Shown here: positions 57,578 to 64,000 of the stretch, in pieces | Position numbering within the stretch: the first letter of the stretch is position 1 | How the letters are laid out: the number at the start of each line of letters is the position of its first letter | Origin: VRUE01 sp963770315 | GTDB taxonomy: Bacteria > Actinomycetota > Thermoleophilia > Solirubrobacterales > 70-9 | Direction of reading: 5' to 3' | Length of the DNA stretch: 64,000 nt | Assembly (NCBI GenBank): GCA_963770315.1 | Contig: CAVYPC010000002.1 | Span: 1,860,001-1,924,000, forward strand | Made by a program: the position numbers and the translations under genes | The notes under the pieces: model-generated | Seen by the model: the letters and a program-made list of their open reading frames with translations, nothing else | The model's database searches: none | Told to the model about the DNA's origin: nothing

Positions 57578-58486
57578 TTATCCATACAAGCCAGTAGTCC
57601 ACAACCCTGCGAGACCCCGAAAGGGGGCGTACGGCGCGTAGAACTCCTCGACCTCCTCGATCGTGGCGCGGCGGCCGAGACGGGCAAGGCGACCGACCAG
57701 CTTCAGATAGATCAGGTCGCCGGCCGGAAGCGAGTCGGGATCGCCACGGCCAAACAGCCCCAGGCACTGCACGGTCCAGGGGCCGATCTCGGGAATCGCG
57801 AGGAGGCGCGCGTCCCCCGAGGGCTCGCCGGGAGACAATCGGCCGGTGGCGATCTCGCGAGCGACCGCCCGCAGGGCGAGCGAGCGGCCCGGCGAGAGGT
57901 CCATCGCGGTCAGTTCGGCCGGCGCCCGGCCGGCGATCGTCTCCGCGCCCGGCACATCGCGCAGCCCCTCCCGGTCCGGTCCCAACCGGGTGCCCCAACG
58001 GCCGACGATGCGGCGCTGGATGCGAGCCGCCCTCTCGCTCTCGATCAACTGCTTGACCACGGCCCAGGCAAGGGCCTCCCAGGCCCAGGGCCGGCGGCGC
58101 GGACGCAGATAGGGGCGGCGGCGCAGCAGCGGGCCCAGCAGCGGGTCGCGGCGGAAGCGGCGGTAGAGCTCACTGAGGTCGTCGTCGACGCCGAGCGCGA
58201 AGCGCATCCGCTCGACCGCCAGGCGGAGCTCGGCTGGGCCGGCGGCGCGGCTCTCCGGCGGCGGGATCGCGCGCGGCGCCGTCAGCGAGCCCGGGTCGAC
58301 GGGCTCAGCGCGCAGCACGATCCGCTGCCGGCCCTGTTCCCAGGCTCGCACCAAGACCGGGCTCTCCCCGACCCGCAGGAGGCGCGAGACGACACCGTCA
58401 CGAGCCCGCATCACCCGATCCTCGCTGCTGTAGGCGGGCAGCCGGAAGGGCGAGGGCGGTGACGCCTCTACCTCCAGGCCCTTCAC
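57578..58486 (-). CDS. DNA-3-methyladenine glycosylase II (AlkA-like)
   Basis: 302 residues. The helix-hairpin-helix and catalytic region is LLAIPEIGPWTVQCLGLFGR, then GDPDSLPAGDLIYLKLVGRL with the catalytic Asp in PAGD. The N-terminal third is beta-rich, as in AlkA. The enzyme removes alkylated bases from DNA. It overlaps the upstream small gene by four bases. Confidence 0.88.
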   Translation of the reverse strand: MKGLEVEASPPSPFRLPAYSSEDRVMRARDGVVSRLLRVGESPVLVRAWEQGRQRIVLRAEPVDPGSLTAPRAIPPPESRAAGPAELRLAVERMRFALGVDDDLSELYRRFRRDPLLGPLLRRRPYLRPRRRPWAWEALAWAVVKQLIESERAARIQRRIVGRWGTRLGPDREGLRDVPGAETIAGRAPAELTAMDLSPGRSLALRAVAREIATGRLSPGEPSGDARLLAIPEIGPWTVQCLGLFGRGDPDSLPAGDLIYLKLVGRLARLGRRATIEEVEEFYAPYAPFRGLAGLWTTGLYG

Positions 58487-58749
58487 TTACCGAGTAGGTG
58501 CACGTCCACGAGGAAGGAGCGGCTCGCAACGACCTTCGGCTGGCGGCCCCGCCGCGGCAGCAACTGCCCCTGCGACTTCCTCGCCACGGCGCCGACGGCG
58601 CGAACCGCCGCCACGGTCGCGGCCCCCGCCAAAACGCCGCCGACAGCCGCTATCGCGGCGGTGCGGGCCTCGTTGCGAAGGGCGAGCGCTCCGGGGGCCT
58701 CGTGCGGCAGGACTCGGACGCGGACTGGCTCAAGCTCGAACTCGCTCAC
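58483..58749 (-). CDS. Small protein coupled to alkA
   Basis: 88 residues from GTG at 58749. The first 40 residues are soluble (EFELEPVRVRVLPHEAPGAL), followed by a weakly hydrophobic Ala/Gly-rich helix (AIAAVGGVLAGAATVAAVRA) and a basic C-terminus. Its stop overlaps the alkA start by four bases, so translation is coupled. No family recognised; it may be a membrane or helical protein. Confidence 0.55.
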   Translation of the reverse strand: MSEFELEPVRVRVLPHEAPGALALRNEARTAAIAAVGGVLAGAATVAAVRAVGAVARKSQGQLLPRRGRQPKVVASRSFLVDVHLLGK

Positions 58750-58817
58750 CCCGCCGACTGTAGCGATGGGACCGGCTCCAGCCGGCCGCAAATCCGGAAC
58801 TTGCGCTTTTAAAGGCT

Positions 58818-59963
58818 CTAAGCGGAGTCGAGCGCCTTCTCGAAGATCCGGTAGCGCTTGACCACCTTGCCGCCCATCCCCTCCATCGCCCGGTTCATCG
58901 GCTCGTTGGTCTCGAGGATCCAGCCCATCTCGCCGCCTTCGATCGCGCCCGGCTTGCCGGCCGTCTCGAGGTGCTTGAGGTAGAGGCCGGCGGCGACGCC
59001 GCTGTGGCGGTAGTCGTGCTTGACGCCGAGCGCGAAGACGCGCAGGCGGTCGATCTTGCGCTTGCCGAAGAGGAAGCGGAGCCAACCGAAGGGCAGCAAG
59101 CGCCCCCCCATCTTCGCCATCACCTGGTTGATGTCCGGCAGGGTGAGCGCGGCGCCGACTACCTCGCCGTCCTTTTCGGCCATGTAGGCCCAGTCCTCGT
59201 CGATCACCTGCTTCAGGTTCTTCGCCTGGAACTCGACCTCGGCGTCGGTCACCGGGACGAACCCCCAGTTATCGCCCCAGGCCTCGTTGTAGACCTCCGT
59301 GAAGCGACGAACCTCGTCGGCCATCTCGCTCTTTCGCAGGTTGCGGATCGCGATCCCTTCGTCGTGCAACGCCTTCTCCGCGGCGGCGTGGATCGAGGGG
59401 TCGAAGCGCTCGCCCTCTTTGAGGCTGCCCAGCTCCAGCTCCCACATCAACACGTCCATCGCCTTACCGAAACCGCGCGCTTCGATCAGCTCTTTGTAGT
59501 GGGGCGGATGCCAGGGCTCGAGGATCATCGGGCGCAGCTCGTAGCCCTCGATCAGGATCCCCAGCTCGTCATTGGTGGTGAACTCCATCGGGCCGAGGAT
59601 GCGCGAGCGACCGCGGGCCCGGGCCCACTCGGTGGCGGCGTCGAGCAGGGCGCTCGCCACCTCGGGATCGTCGACGCTCTCGAAGAAGCCGAACATCGCG
59701 TCGCTGCCGCCCTGGAACTCATCCCAGCGCGAGTCGACCTGGGCGGTGATGCGACCGACCGGCTCGCGGTCGCGCTCGGCGATGAAGTACTCGGCCTCGG
59801 CGTGCTCGAAGTAGGGGTTCTTCTCGCGGTCGAGGAACTCCATCCGCTCGAAGATCAGCGGCGGCACCCACTGCGCGCTGTCGCGGTGGAGCCGAAACGG
59901 GACCTTGACGAAGCGCTTCAGGTCGCGCCTGGAGCGAACGGGACGGATTTCGACGCTTGACAT
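58818..59963 (-). CDS. GNAT-fold acyltransferase-like protein, possible bacterial ceramide synthase
   Basis: 381 residues without signal or membrane helix. N-terminus VEIRPVRSRRDLKRFVKVPF, then VPPLIFERMEFLDREKNPYF, and a C-terminal acetyltransferase-like part (RVFALGVKHDYRHSGVAAGL). The family is widespread and often annotated only as GNAT; bacterial ceramide synthase of Caulobacter is a GNAT-type protein. It is divergent from a serine-palmitoyltransferase-like gene with overlapping -10 boxes, which supports a shared sphingolipid pathway. Specificity not demonstrable here. Confidence 0.72.
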   Translation of the reverse strand: MSSVEIRPVRSRRDLKRFVKVPFRLHRDSAQWVPPLIFERMEFLDREKNPYFEHAEAEYFIAERDREPVGRITAQVDSRWDEFQGGSDAMFGFFESVDDPEVASALLDAATEWARARGRSRILGPMEFTTNDELGILIEGYELRPMILEPWHPPHYKELIEARGFGKAMDVLMWELELGSLKEGERFDPSIHAAAEKALHDEGIAIRNLRKSEMADEVRRFTEVYNEAWGDNWGFVPVTDAEVEFQAKNLKQVIDEDWAYMAEKDGEVVGAALTLPDINQVMAKMGGRLLPFGWLRFLFGKRKIDRLRVFALGVKHDYRHSGVAAGLYLKHLETAGKPGAIEGGEMGWILETNEPMNRAMEGMGGKVVKRYRIFEKALDSA

Positions 59964-59972
59964 GGGAGCCTG

Positions 59973-59982
59973 AACCTACACT
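59973..59982. promoter_or_regulatory. Overlapping divergent -10 boxes
   Basis: TAGGTT on the minus strand (59973-59978) lies nine bases before the ATG of the GNAT-like gene, and TACACT on the plus strand (59977-59982) lies six bases before the ATG at 59989. The two boxes share two bases, so RNA polymerase cannot use both at once. Confidence 0.5.
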
Positions 59983-59988
59983 CTGGGC

Positions 59989-61245
59989 ATGAGCGAAACC
60001 GCGAAAGCCCCCGTCGACGTCTTCGAGAAGGCCCGCAGCCACGAGCGGCTCGAGCAGCTCGAAGCAGCCAAGCAGAACGACCTGCTCCCCTACTTCCGCC
60101 TGCTCACCTCGCAGGCCGGCCCGGTGGTCGAGATGGAGGGGCGCGAGACGATCATGCTCGGCTCCAACAACTACCTCGGCCTGACCGGCGACGAGCGAGT
60201 CAAGCAGGCGGCCCGCGATGCGCTCGAGACCTACGGCACCGGCGTCACCGGCTCGCGGCTGCTCAACGGAACGACCCCCCTGCACGTCGAGCTCGAGCGT
60301 GAGCTGGCCGAGTGGATGGGCACCGAGGAGGCGATCGTCTACACGACCGGCTACCAGGCGAACGTGGGCTGCATCGGCACGATCTTGGAGCCAGGCGACA
60401 CGGTGATCTGCGACTCCGGCGACCACGCCTCGATCCTCGACGGCTGCAAGCTCTCCGGGGCGAAGCTGCGCCCCTTCCGCCACAACCGCATGGACAAGCT
60501 GGAGAAGATGCTGCAGCGGGCGGGTGAGGACGGTGGCGGGGTGCTCGTCGTCGTCGACGGCGTCTTCTCGATGGAGGGCGACGTCTGCGACCTGCCGCGG
60601 ATCGTCGAGCTCTGCCGCGGCCACGGCGCGCGGCTGATGGTCGACGAGGCGCACGGCGCCGGCGTGATCGGGGCGCGTGGCGCCGGGGCCTGCGAGCTGT
60701 TTGGCCTCGAGGACGAGGTCGACCTGCGGATGGGGACCTTCTCCAAGAGCCTCGCCTCCTGCGGCGGCTTCATCGCCGGCCCCGCCGACGTGATCGAGTA
60801 CCTGCGGGTCTCCTCGCGCTCCTTCATCTTCAGCGCCTCGGCGGTTCCGGCAGCGGTCGGCGCGGCGCTGGCCGCGCTGCGGGTGATCCGCTCCGAGGGC
60901 CCGCGCCTGTTCGAGGCGCTGCTCGCCAACGCCGCCTACCTGCGCGAGGGGCTGCGCGGGCTGGGCTTGAAGGTGATCGAGCCCGGCACCCTGCCCGACG
61001 GCACGGTGGCGACCACCCCGGTCGTGCCGGTCGTGGTCGGCGACGACTGGCAGGCGGTGCTGCTCTGGAAGGCGCTGTTCGAGGCCGGCGTCTACACCAA
61101 CGTCGCTATCCACCCGGCGGTGCCACCCGGCGGCGCCCTGCTGCGGACCAGCTTGATGGCGACCCACGAGCGCGAGCACCTCGACCGGGCGCTGGAGACG
61201 ATCTCCCGCACCATTGAGGACTTTCCTGAGCTTCCACGTACGTAG
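59989..61245 (+). CDS. Alpha-oxoamine synthase, serine palmitoyltransferase-like
   Basis: 418 residues, a PLP enzyme of the KBL/BioF/SPT family. The PLP lysine is in MGTFSKSLASCGGFIAGP, with DEAHGAGVIGARGAG before it; LGSNNYLGLTGDERVKQAAR and GTGVTGSRLLNG near the N-terminus resemble Bacteroides SPT more than BioF or threonine-linked Kbl. None of bioA, bioD or tdh is near. SPT condenses serine with palmitoyl-CoA to 3-ketosphinganine. The divergent GNAT-like gene fits a sphingolipid route, but glycine acetyltransferase is an alternative. Confidence 0.82.
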   Translation: MSETAKAPVDVFEKARSHERLEQLEAAKQNDLLPYFRLLTSQAGPVVEMEGRETIMLGSNNYLGLTGDERVKQAARDALETYGTGVTGSRLLNGTTPLHVELERELAEWMGTEEAIVYTTGYQANVGCIGTILEPGDTVICDSGDHASILDGCKLSGAKLRPFRHNRMDKLEKMLQRAGEDGGGVLVVVDGVFSMEGDVCDLPRIVELCRGHGARLMVDEAHGAGVIGARGAGACELFGLEDEVDLRMGTFSKSLASCGGFIAGPADVIEYLRVSSRSFIFSASAVPAAVGAALAALRVIRSEGPRLFEALLANAAYLREGLRGLGLKVIEPGTLPDGTVATTPVVPVVVGDDWQAVLLWKALFEAGVYTNVAIHPAVPPGGALLRTSLMATHEREHLDRALETISRTIEDFPELPRT

Positions 61246-61275
61246 GCGGCTATGCATACCCCAGCGGGGGTAGTT

Positions 61276-61305
61276 TCGGCCTTGTCCAATTCCGGACAAG
61301 GCCGA
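61276..61305 (+). terminator. Terminator after the SPT-like gene
   Basis: Perfect 12-base arms (61276-61287 and 61294-61305) with a six-base loop, 30 bases after the stop codon. Confidence 0.65.
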
Positions 61306-61511
61306 GCGCGGCGAGAAAATGATGCTCTTAGCGACCGGGCCGTCGGCTCTTCGCCGACTGCGGGTTGACGCTCCCCGCCCGGCCGCATAGCTTGCCCCCC
61401 TTCGCCGAACGCATCCGGGTCAGGAGGAGCGCGGCGGCATTCAACTCGACCGAGCCGGGCAGCCGGCCGGTGATGTGAACCAGTCAACAACCCCTAAAGG
61501 GAGGAGTCCCA

Positions 61512-61874
61512 GTGGAAGCTGTATCGATCGCCCCTGCTTTGACGACCGCGAGCGCGACCCAGACACCGCAGCACATGCAGGCTCTGGAGCGCGCCAACCG
61601 CGTGCGGCTCGCCAGGGCGGAGCTGAAGCGATCGATCGGGCGAGGCGAGGTCGACGTGGCGGAGGTGATCCGGGACTGCCCGTGGGAGACCGAAAGCATG
61701 ACCCTGGCCGAGCTGCTGACCAGCCAGCGCCGCTGGGGACGCACCCGGGCTCGCAAGCTCCTGCAGACGCTCGCCCTGAGCGAGAACAAGCGGGTCGGGA
61801 CGCTTACGCCGCGCCAGCGAGCGCTCTTGACGAACGCCCTCAGTCCGCGGTCTCGGGACGCAGTCTTGGTCTGA
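61512..61874 (+). CDS. Actinobacterial integration host factor-like protein (mIHF type)
   Basis: 120 residues from GTG at 61512 with GGGAGGAG upstream. The core ALERANRVRLARAELKRSIG, LAELLTSQRRWGRTRARKLL and RVGTLTPRQRALLTNA matches mIHF, a nucleoid protein related to the H2TH fold of ribosomal protein S13. It bends DNA and compacts the nucleoid. Usually near gmk or pyr genes in actinobacteria; here it is alone. A 112-base nested palindrome begins at its stop. Confidence 0.85.
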   Translation: MEAVSIAPALTTASATQTPQHMQALERANRVRLARAELKRSIGRGEVDVAEVIRDCPWETESMTLAELLTSQRRWGRTRARKLLQTLALSENKRVGTLTPRQRALLTNALSPRSRDAVLV

Positions 61875-61986
61875 GGGCCCGTCCCGGTAGGGGTTCCGCT
61901 TAACTTTTTTGAAGACAGTCGGAGGCCGTCCGATAACGCCGCCGCAAAAAAAGTACAAGACGCTCCACCCCTACCGGGACGGGCCC
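61875..61986. repeat. 112-base nested inverted repeat
   Basis: Outer 20-base perfect arms (61875-61894 and 61967-61986), inner arms ACTTTTTTG (61903-61911) and CAAAAAAAGT (61945-61954), and a central short stem. It fills the space between the convergent mIHF and membrane protein genes. Candidates are a composite bidirectional terminator, a structured RNA or a MITE-like element. Confidence 0.75.
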
Positions 61987-62903
61987 CAAGGTCCAGCTAC
62001 CCCCTGAGGCCGCCGGCCTTGAACGAGAGGCCGCCAGATGCCTTCTGGAAGGCGCGGCGTAAGGCGTAGAAGGAAGCTGCAAAGGCCGTGGCGCCGACGG
62101 CTAGACAGGCCGCCAGGACCAGGCCGGCCAGGTAGAAGAGGGCTCCGGTGACCAAAACGAAGACGGTGCCGGCTAGCAGGGTCGTGTGCGAGCGGTAGCC
62201 GGCGAAGTGCTCGCGGGCCGAGACCTCGAGGCCGCCGAGGCCGGCCAGCACGACGCCGACGCCGATCGCGGTCGGGCTCTTGCTCACAACGCCGATCACG
62301 AGGGTGACGATGCCGGCGAGCACAGTCAGCTCGGCAAGCGGGAACGATCCCCACGGAGCCGGCGGGCGCTCGTCGACCCTGGGGGCTTTCTTGGAGGCCA
62401 CTATCTCTCTCTCGCTCAGCGGCCGCAAGCCGCCCGGATAACGGGCATCCGGAGGAGACTCTGACCCGCCACCAGCCCATCAGCATGCCCAACAGCCCGA
62501 GGCGGGGGCGGGAATGCCAGTGGCCGCAACCGGGTTCGCCTACGTCGGCGCGTGAGATCCGCAGCCACCTGTGCTCCGCCGGGGCGGCAAGCATCCGCTC
62601 CAGCAGCTCGCGGTTGCGGGTCTCCAGCTCGGCTCGTTCCTGCAGCTGGAGCTGCGCCACGCCGATCCGGGTCGCCAACGAGTCGCGGACCGCCTCCAGC
62701 TCGCCCAGGTCAAGCGCCCGCGGCTCGCTCGAGAGGGCCGCAACCTCAGCGTCGATCCGCAGACGGGGGAAGGCATCGGCAAAGAGGGATCCGAGCCGGT
62801 GTTCGAGGCGGCCGATCTGGCGGCGCAGCTCGGCCCGGGCGAGCCGCTCGTCGCCATCCACGCGAAGCGCGGTACAAGTCTCTCGATCGAGCAGATCCGG
62901 CAT
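61971..62903 (-). CDS. Conserved helical protein with C-terminal GCxHW motif and abnormal extension
   Basis: The ATG at 62903 starts 310 open codons, but only the first 160 residues look coding: a coiled-coil part (AELRRQIGRLEHRLGSLFAD and LQERAELETRNRELLERMLA) and WLRISRADVGEPGCGHWHSR with GLLGMLMGWWRVRVSSGCPL. I recall related proteins that end soon after SSGCPL. Here a GAGAGAGAGA run (around 62405-62414) lies where a shift would give an immediate TAG, and the rest is Arg/Pro-rich and overlaps another gene. A frameshift or sequencing slip is likely; the true end is near 62400. Confidence 0.5.
   Translation of the reverse strand: MPDLLDRETCTALRVDGDERLARAELRRQIGRLEHRLGSLFADAFPRLRIDAEVAALSSEPRALDLGELEAVRDSLATRIGVAQLQLQERAELETRNRELLERMLAAPAEHRWLRISRADVGEPGCGHWHSRPRLGLLGMLMGWWRVRVSSGCPLSGRLAAAERERDSGLQESPQGRRAPAGSVGIVPACRADCARRHRHPRDRRCEQEPDRDRRRRRAGRPRRPRGLGPRALRRLPLAHDPASRHRLRFGHRSPLLPGRPGPGGLSSRRRHGLCSFLLRLTPRLPEGIWRPLVQGRRPQGVAGPWGPSR
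61997..62401 (-). CDS. Four-helix membrane protein of unknown function
   Basis: 134 residues from GTG at 62401 (TTG at 62428 possible), with a GA-rich run as ribosome binding site. Hydrophobic segments at about 20-40 (LAELTVLAGIVTLVIGVVSK), 43-60, 73-92 and 95-115 (LFYLAGLVLAACLAVGATAF). No family assigned. Its coding frame looks real, unlike the overlapping extension of the upstream gene. Confidence 0.65.
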   Translation of the reverse strand: MASKKAPRVDERPPAPWGSFPLAELTVLAGIVTLVIGVVSKSPTAIGVGVVLAGLGGLEVSAREHFAGYRSHTTLLAGTVFVLVTGALFYLAGLVLAACLAVGATAFAASFYALRRAFQKASGGLSFKAGGLRG

Positions 62904-62989
62904 AGCCCAGTGCCGAGTGTAGATCACGAAGTTGACTCAAAAGGCGGTAACCGTGTTAAGGGCCGGAAGTCGCGTGACCAAGCAGATCA

Positions 62990-63039
62990 AGGACGCAGGG
63001 AGCGTGGCGTGCTTTGCACGCGAGCGACCGAGGACGCAG
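62990..63039. repeat. Hairpin flanked by direct repeats
   Basis: AGGACGCAG occurs at 62990-62998 and 63031-63039 around the hairpin GCGTGC-TTT-GCACGC (63007-63021). The 148-base gap between the two minus-strand genes holds nothing else that I recognise. The structure looks like a dispersed intergenic repeat but only one copy is seen here. Confidence 0.4.
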
Positions 63040-63051
63040 ATATGCGCCGCG

Positions 63052-63723
63052 TCACGCGGCTTCCAGCGTGGATGCAACCATCCAGAGCGCCTCGTCGACG
63101 GCGATCTGGGGAACGCCGTCGACCTGCACGGCGGCGACAGCGATGCGGCGGGTGTTGCGCCCAACGCCGCGATCCCCGCCGGTGGCGCCAAAGAGGAGGC
63201 CGGCGGGGGCACGCTCGTCGGCGATCACCAGAGTCCCGTGCGAGAGCTCTCCCGGGCGCCCTTTCAGCGACTCGCCCGGGCCCGAGTCGCGGATGCAGAG
63301 CGCCCCGTCGAGCCGGTCGGCGTCGAAGGCGCGCAGCGCGATCCCGGTCTCCACGGTGGCGATCGTCAGCGCGTCCGCCGGCAGGCCGTGCGTCTTGAAG
63401 CCGCCGTCCTGGAGGCGATCCAGCGCGAGTTGCTCGACCGGGGTGCGGGTGCGGTCGGGGTCGAGGCCGATCTGGCGATAGAAGACGCGATAGGCCCAGG
63501 GGATCGGCCTTTCGCGCATATGGATCGCGTGGGCCCCGTAAAAGCGGTCCGAGGTCTCGCGCAGGCGGCGCTCGACCGGCCGGGGGCTGCGACCGGGACG
63601 ACCGTCCACCTCGATCCAGGAGATCCCCAGGCCGGGGAACTCGGCAGCCACGTGGGGCGCCACCCAGCCGAGCGTCGAGCCCGGTTCCCAGCCCAGCTCC
63701 GAGTCGGCTGCGCCAGCCCCCAC
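63052..63723 (-). CDS. B3/B4 domain protein (PheRS beta-like)
   Basis: 223 residues from GTG at 63723, one base after the stop of the upstream gene. The B3/4 fold is seen in STLGWVAPHVAAEFPGLGIS, RETSDRFYGAHAIHMRERPI, PWAYRVFYRQIGLDPDRTRT and ATVETGIALRAFDADRLDGA. Free-standing B3/4 proteins are thought to edit mischarged tRNA or amino acids, by analogy with PheT. It is probably co-transcribed with the thioredoxin-fold gene before it. Confidence 0.82.
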   Translation of the reverse strand: MGAGAADSELGWEPGSTLGWVAPHVAAEFPGLGISWIEVDGRPGRSPRPVERRLRETSDRFYGAHAIHMRERPIPWAYRVFYRQIGLDPDRTRTPVEQLALDRLQDGGFKTHGLPADALTIATVETGIALRAFDADRLDGALCIRDSGPGESLKGRPGELSHGTLVIADERAPAGLLFGATGGDRGVGRNTRRIAVAAVQVDGVPQIAVDEALWMVASTLEAA

Positions 63724-63724
63724 C

Positions 63725-64000
63725 TCAGCTCCCCTCCGCGGCATCGCTGGCGCGCAGCAGCCGTTCGACTCGATCGCCGAGCTCGCCCTCGGCGAGATTG
63801 CCGATAGAGGCGCTCTCCAGGAGGCCGCCCGGATAGACGTAGGCAAAGGTAGGGCACCCACCGACCCGGTAGAGGCTCGCCACAGCGCCGTCGCGGTCGT
63901 AGCCGACGGGCATCGCCCAGTGGCGCTGCCGGATCAGTTCTCGCACCGTGTCGCGATCGTCGCGGATATCAAGCGAGAGAAAGTTCACCCGCCCACGGTA
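63725..64000 (-). CDS. Thioredoxin-fold protein (cut by right edge)
   Basis: The frame stays open to the window end, so the N-terminal part with any CXXC lies outside. The visible 91 residues end a TlpA/thioredoxin fold: NFLSLDIRDDRDTVRELIRQ, then MPVGYDRDGAVASLYRVGGC and PTFAYVYPGGLLESASIGNL, with the cis-Pro of GCPTF. It precedes the B3/4 gene by one base. Confidence 0.75.
   Translation of the reverse strand, partial: YRGRVNFLSLDIRDDRDTVRELIRQRHWAMPVGYDRDGAVASLYRVGGCPTFAYVYPGGLLESASIGNLAEGELGDRVERLLRASDAAEGS

Noticed and set aside
62941..63051. tRNA or small RNA gene in the gap after the B3/4 gene
   Set aside because: No cloverleaf can be drawn; only a 6-base hairpin and a 9-base direct repeat are seen.
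1..64000. CRISPR arrays, rRNA, prophage or a defence island
   Set aside because: No regularly spaced repeats, rRNA signatures, phage structural genes or restriction/defence genes were recognised; apart from the IS and the small TA-like pair, the region looks like core chromosome.

Overview
The window is a stretch of high-GC chromosome from an actinobacterium. An actinobacterial IHF-like protein, a wax-ester/diacylglycerol acyltransferase, single-domain Rrf2 regulators and several secreted or small membrane protein families that I associate with Thermoleophilia (Solirubrobacterales) point there; the order is an inference from remembered families, not from a search. There are no rRNA or tRNA genes, CRISPR arrays or prophage. 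The only recognisable mobile element is one IS1182-type insertion sequence.

Layout. 0-4.5 kb: Fe-S assembly genes (sufU, a Rieske ferredoxin, sufB, sufD) with a divergent glyoxalase-fold gene; sufC and sufS are not seen. 4.5-13.9 kb: membrane/cupredoxin-like genes, a thioredoxin-fold protein without its cysteines, ispH, a WS/DGAT-fxsA pair, a collagen-like surface protein, and a cupin/TetR divergon with a perfect operator. 14-23 kb: recD2, a TVP38/DedA-like gene, the IS element inserted four codons before the end of a secreted subtilase-like gene, cspA and typA. 23-37 kb: two paralogous secreted Cys-repeat proteins with deviant codon use, an acyl-CoA dehydrogenase with an operator, bcp, an orphan HipA-like protein, two cation antiporters, and a MoxR/VWA pair. 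37-46 kb: a bactofilin-like membrane protein, an Rrf2 regulator, and an eight-gene overlapping operon that starts with pstSCAB and ends with a secreted phosphoesterase. 46-52.6 kb: a sulfate importer (cysA, cysW, cysT and a binding protein), a small toxin/antitoxin-like pair, a second Rrf2 regulator and a TauE-like exporter. 52.6-64 kb: a ThiXYZ-like pyrimidine importer, a PAS-GAF-GGDEF-EAL protein, alkA, a divergent pair that looks like serine palmitoyltransferase plus a GNAT-type acyltransferase (possible sphingolipid synthesis), an mIHF-like gene and assorted membrane/redox genes cut by the right edge.

How the genes work together. Nutrient capture dominates: phosphate (Pst plus phosphoesterase), sulfate (cys), thiamin precursor (thiXYZ) and divalent cations. 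Sulfur uptake is flanked by TauE and a cysteine-free Rrf2 regulator, and Fe-S assembly lies at the left edge. Most co-directional genes overlap by 1-14 bases, so translational coupling is the rule.

The most notable signals are: a TANNNT -10 box 6-9 bases before the start codon at many genes, predicting leaderless transcripts; overlapping back-to-back -10 boxes between the putative sphingolipid genes; a shared TTGTTGAGT-N5-ACTC operator upstream of pstS and of a 66-residue orphan gene; a 112-base nested palindrome after mihF; and the reconstructed IS insertion site.
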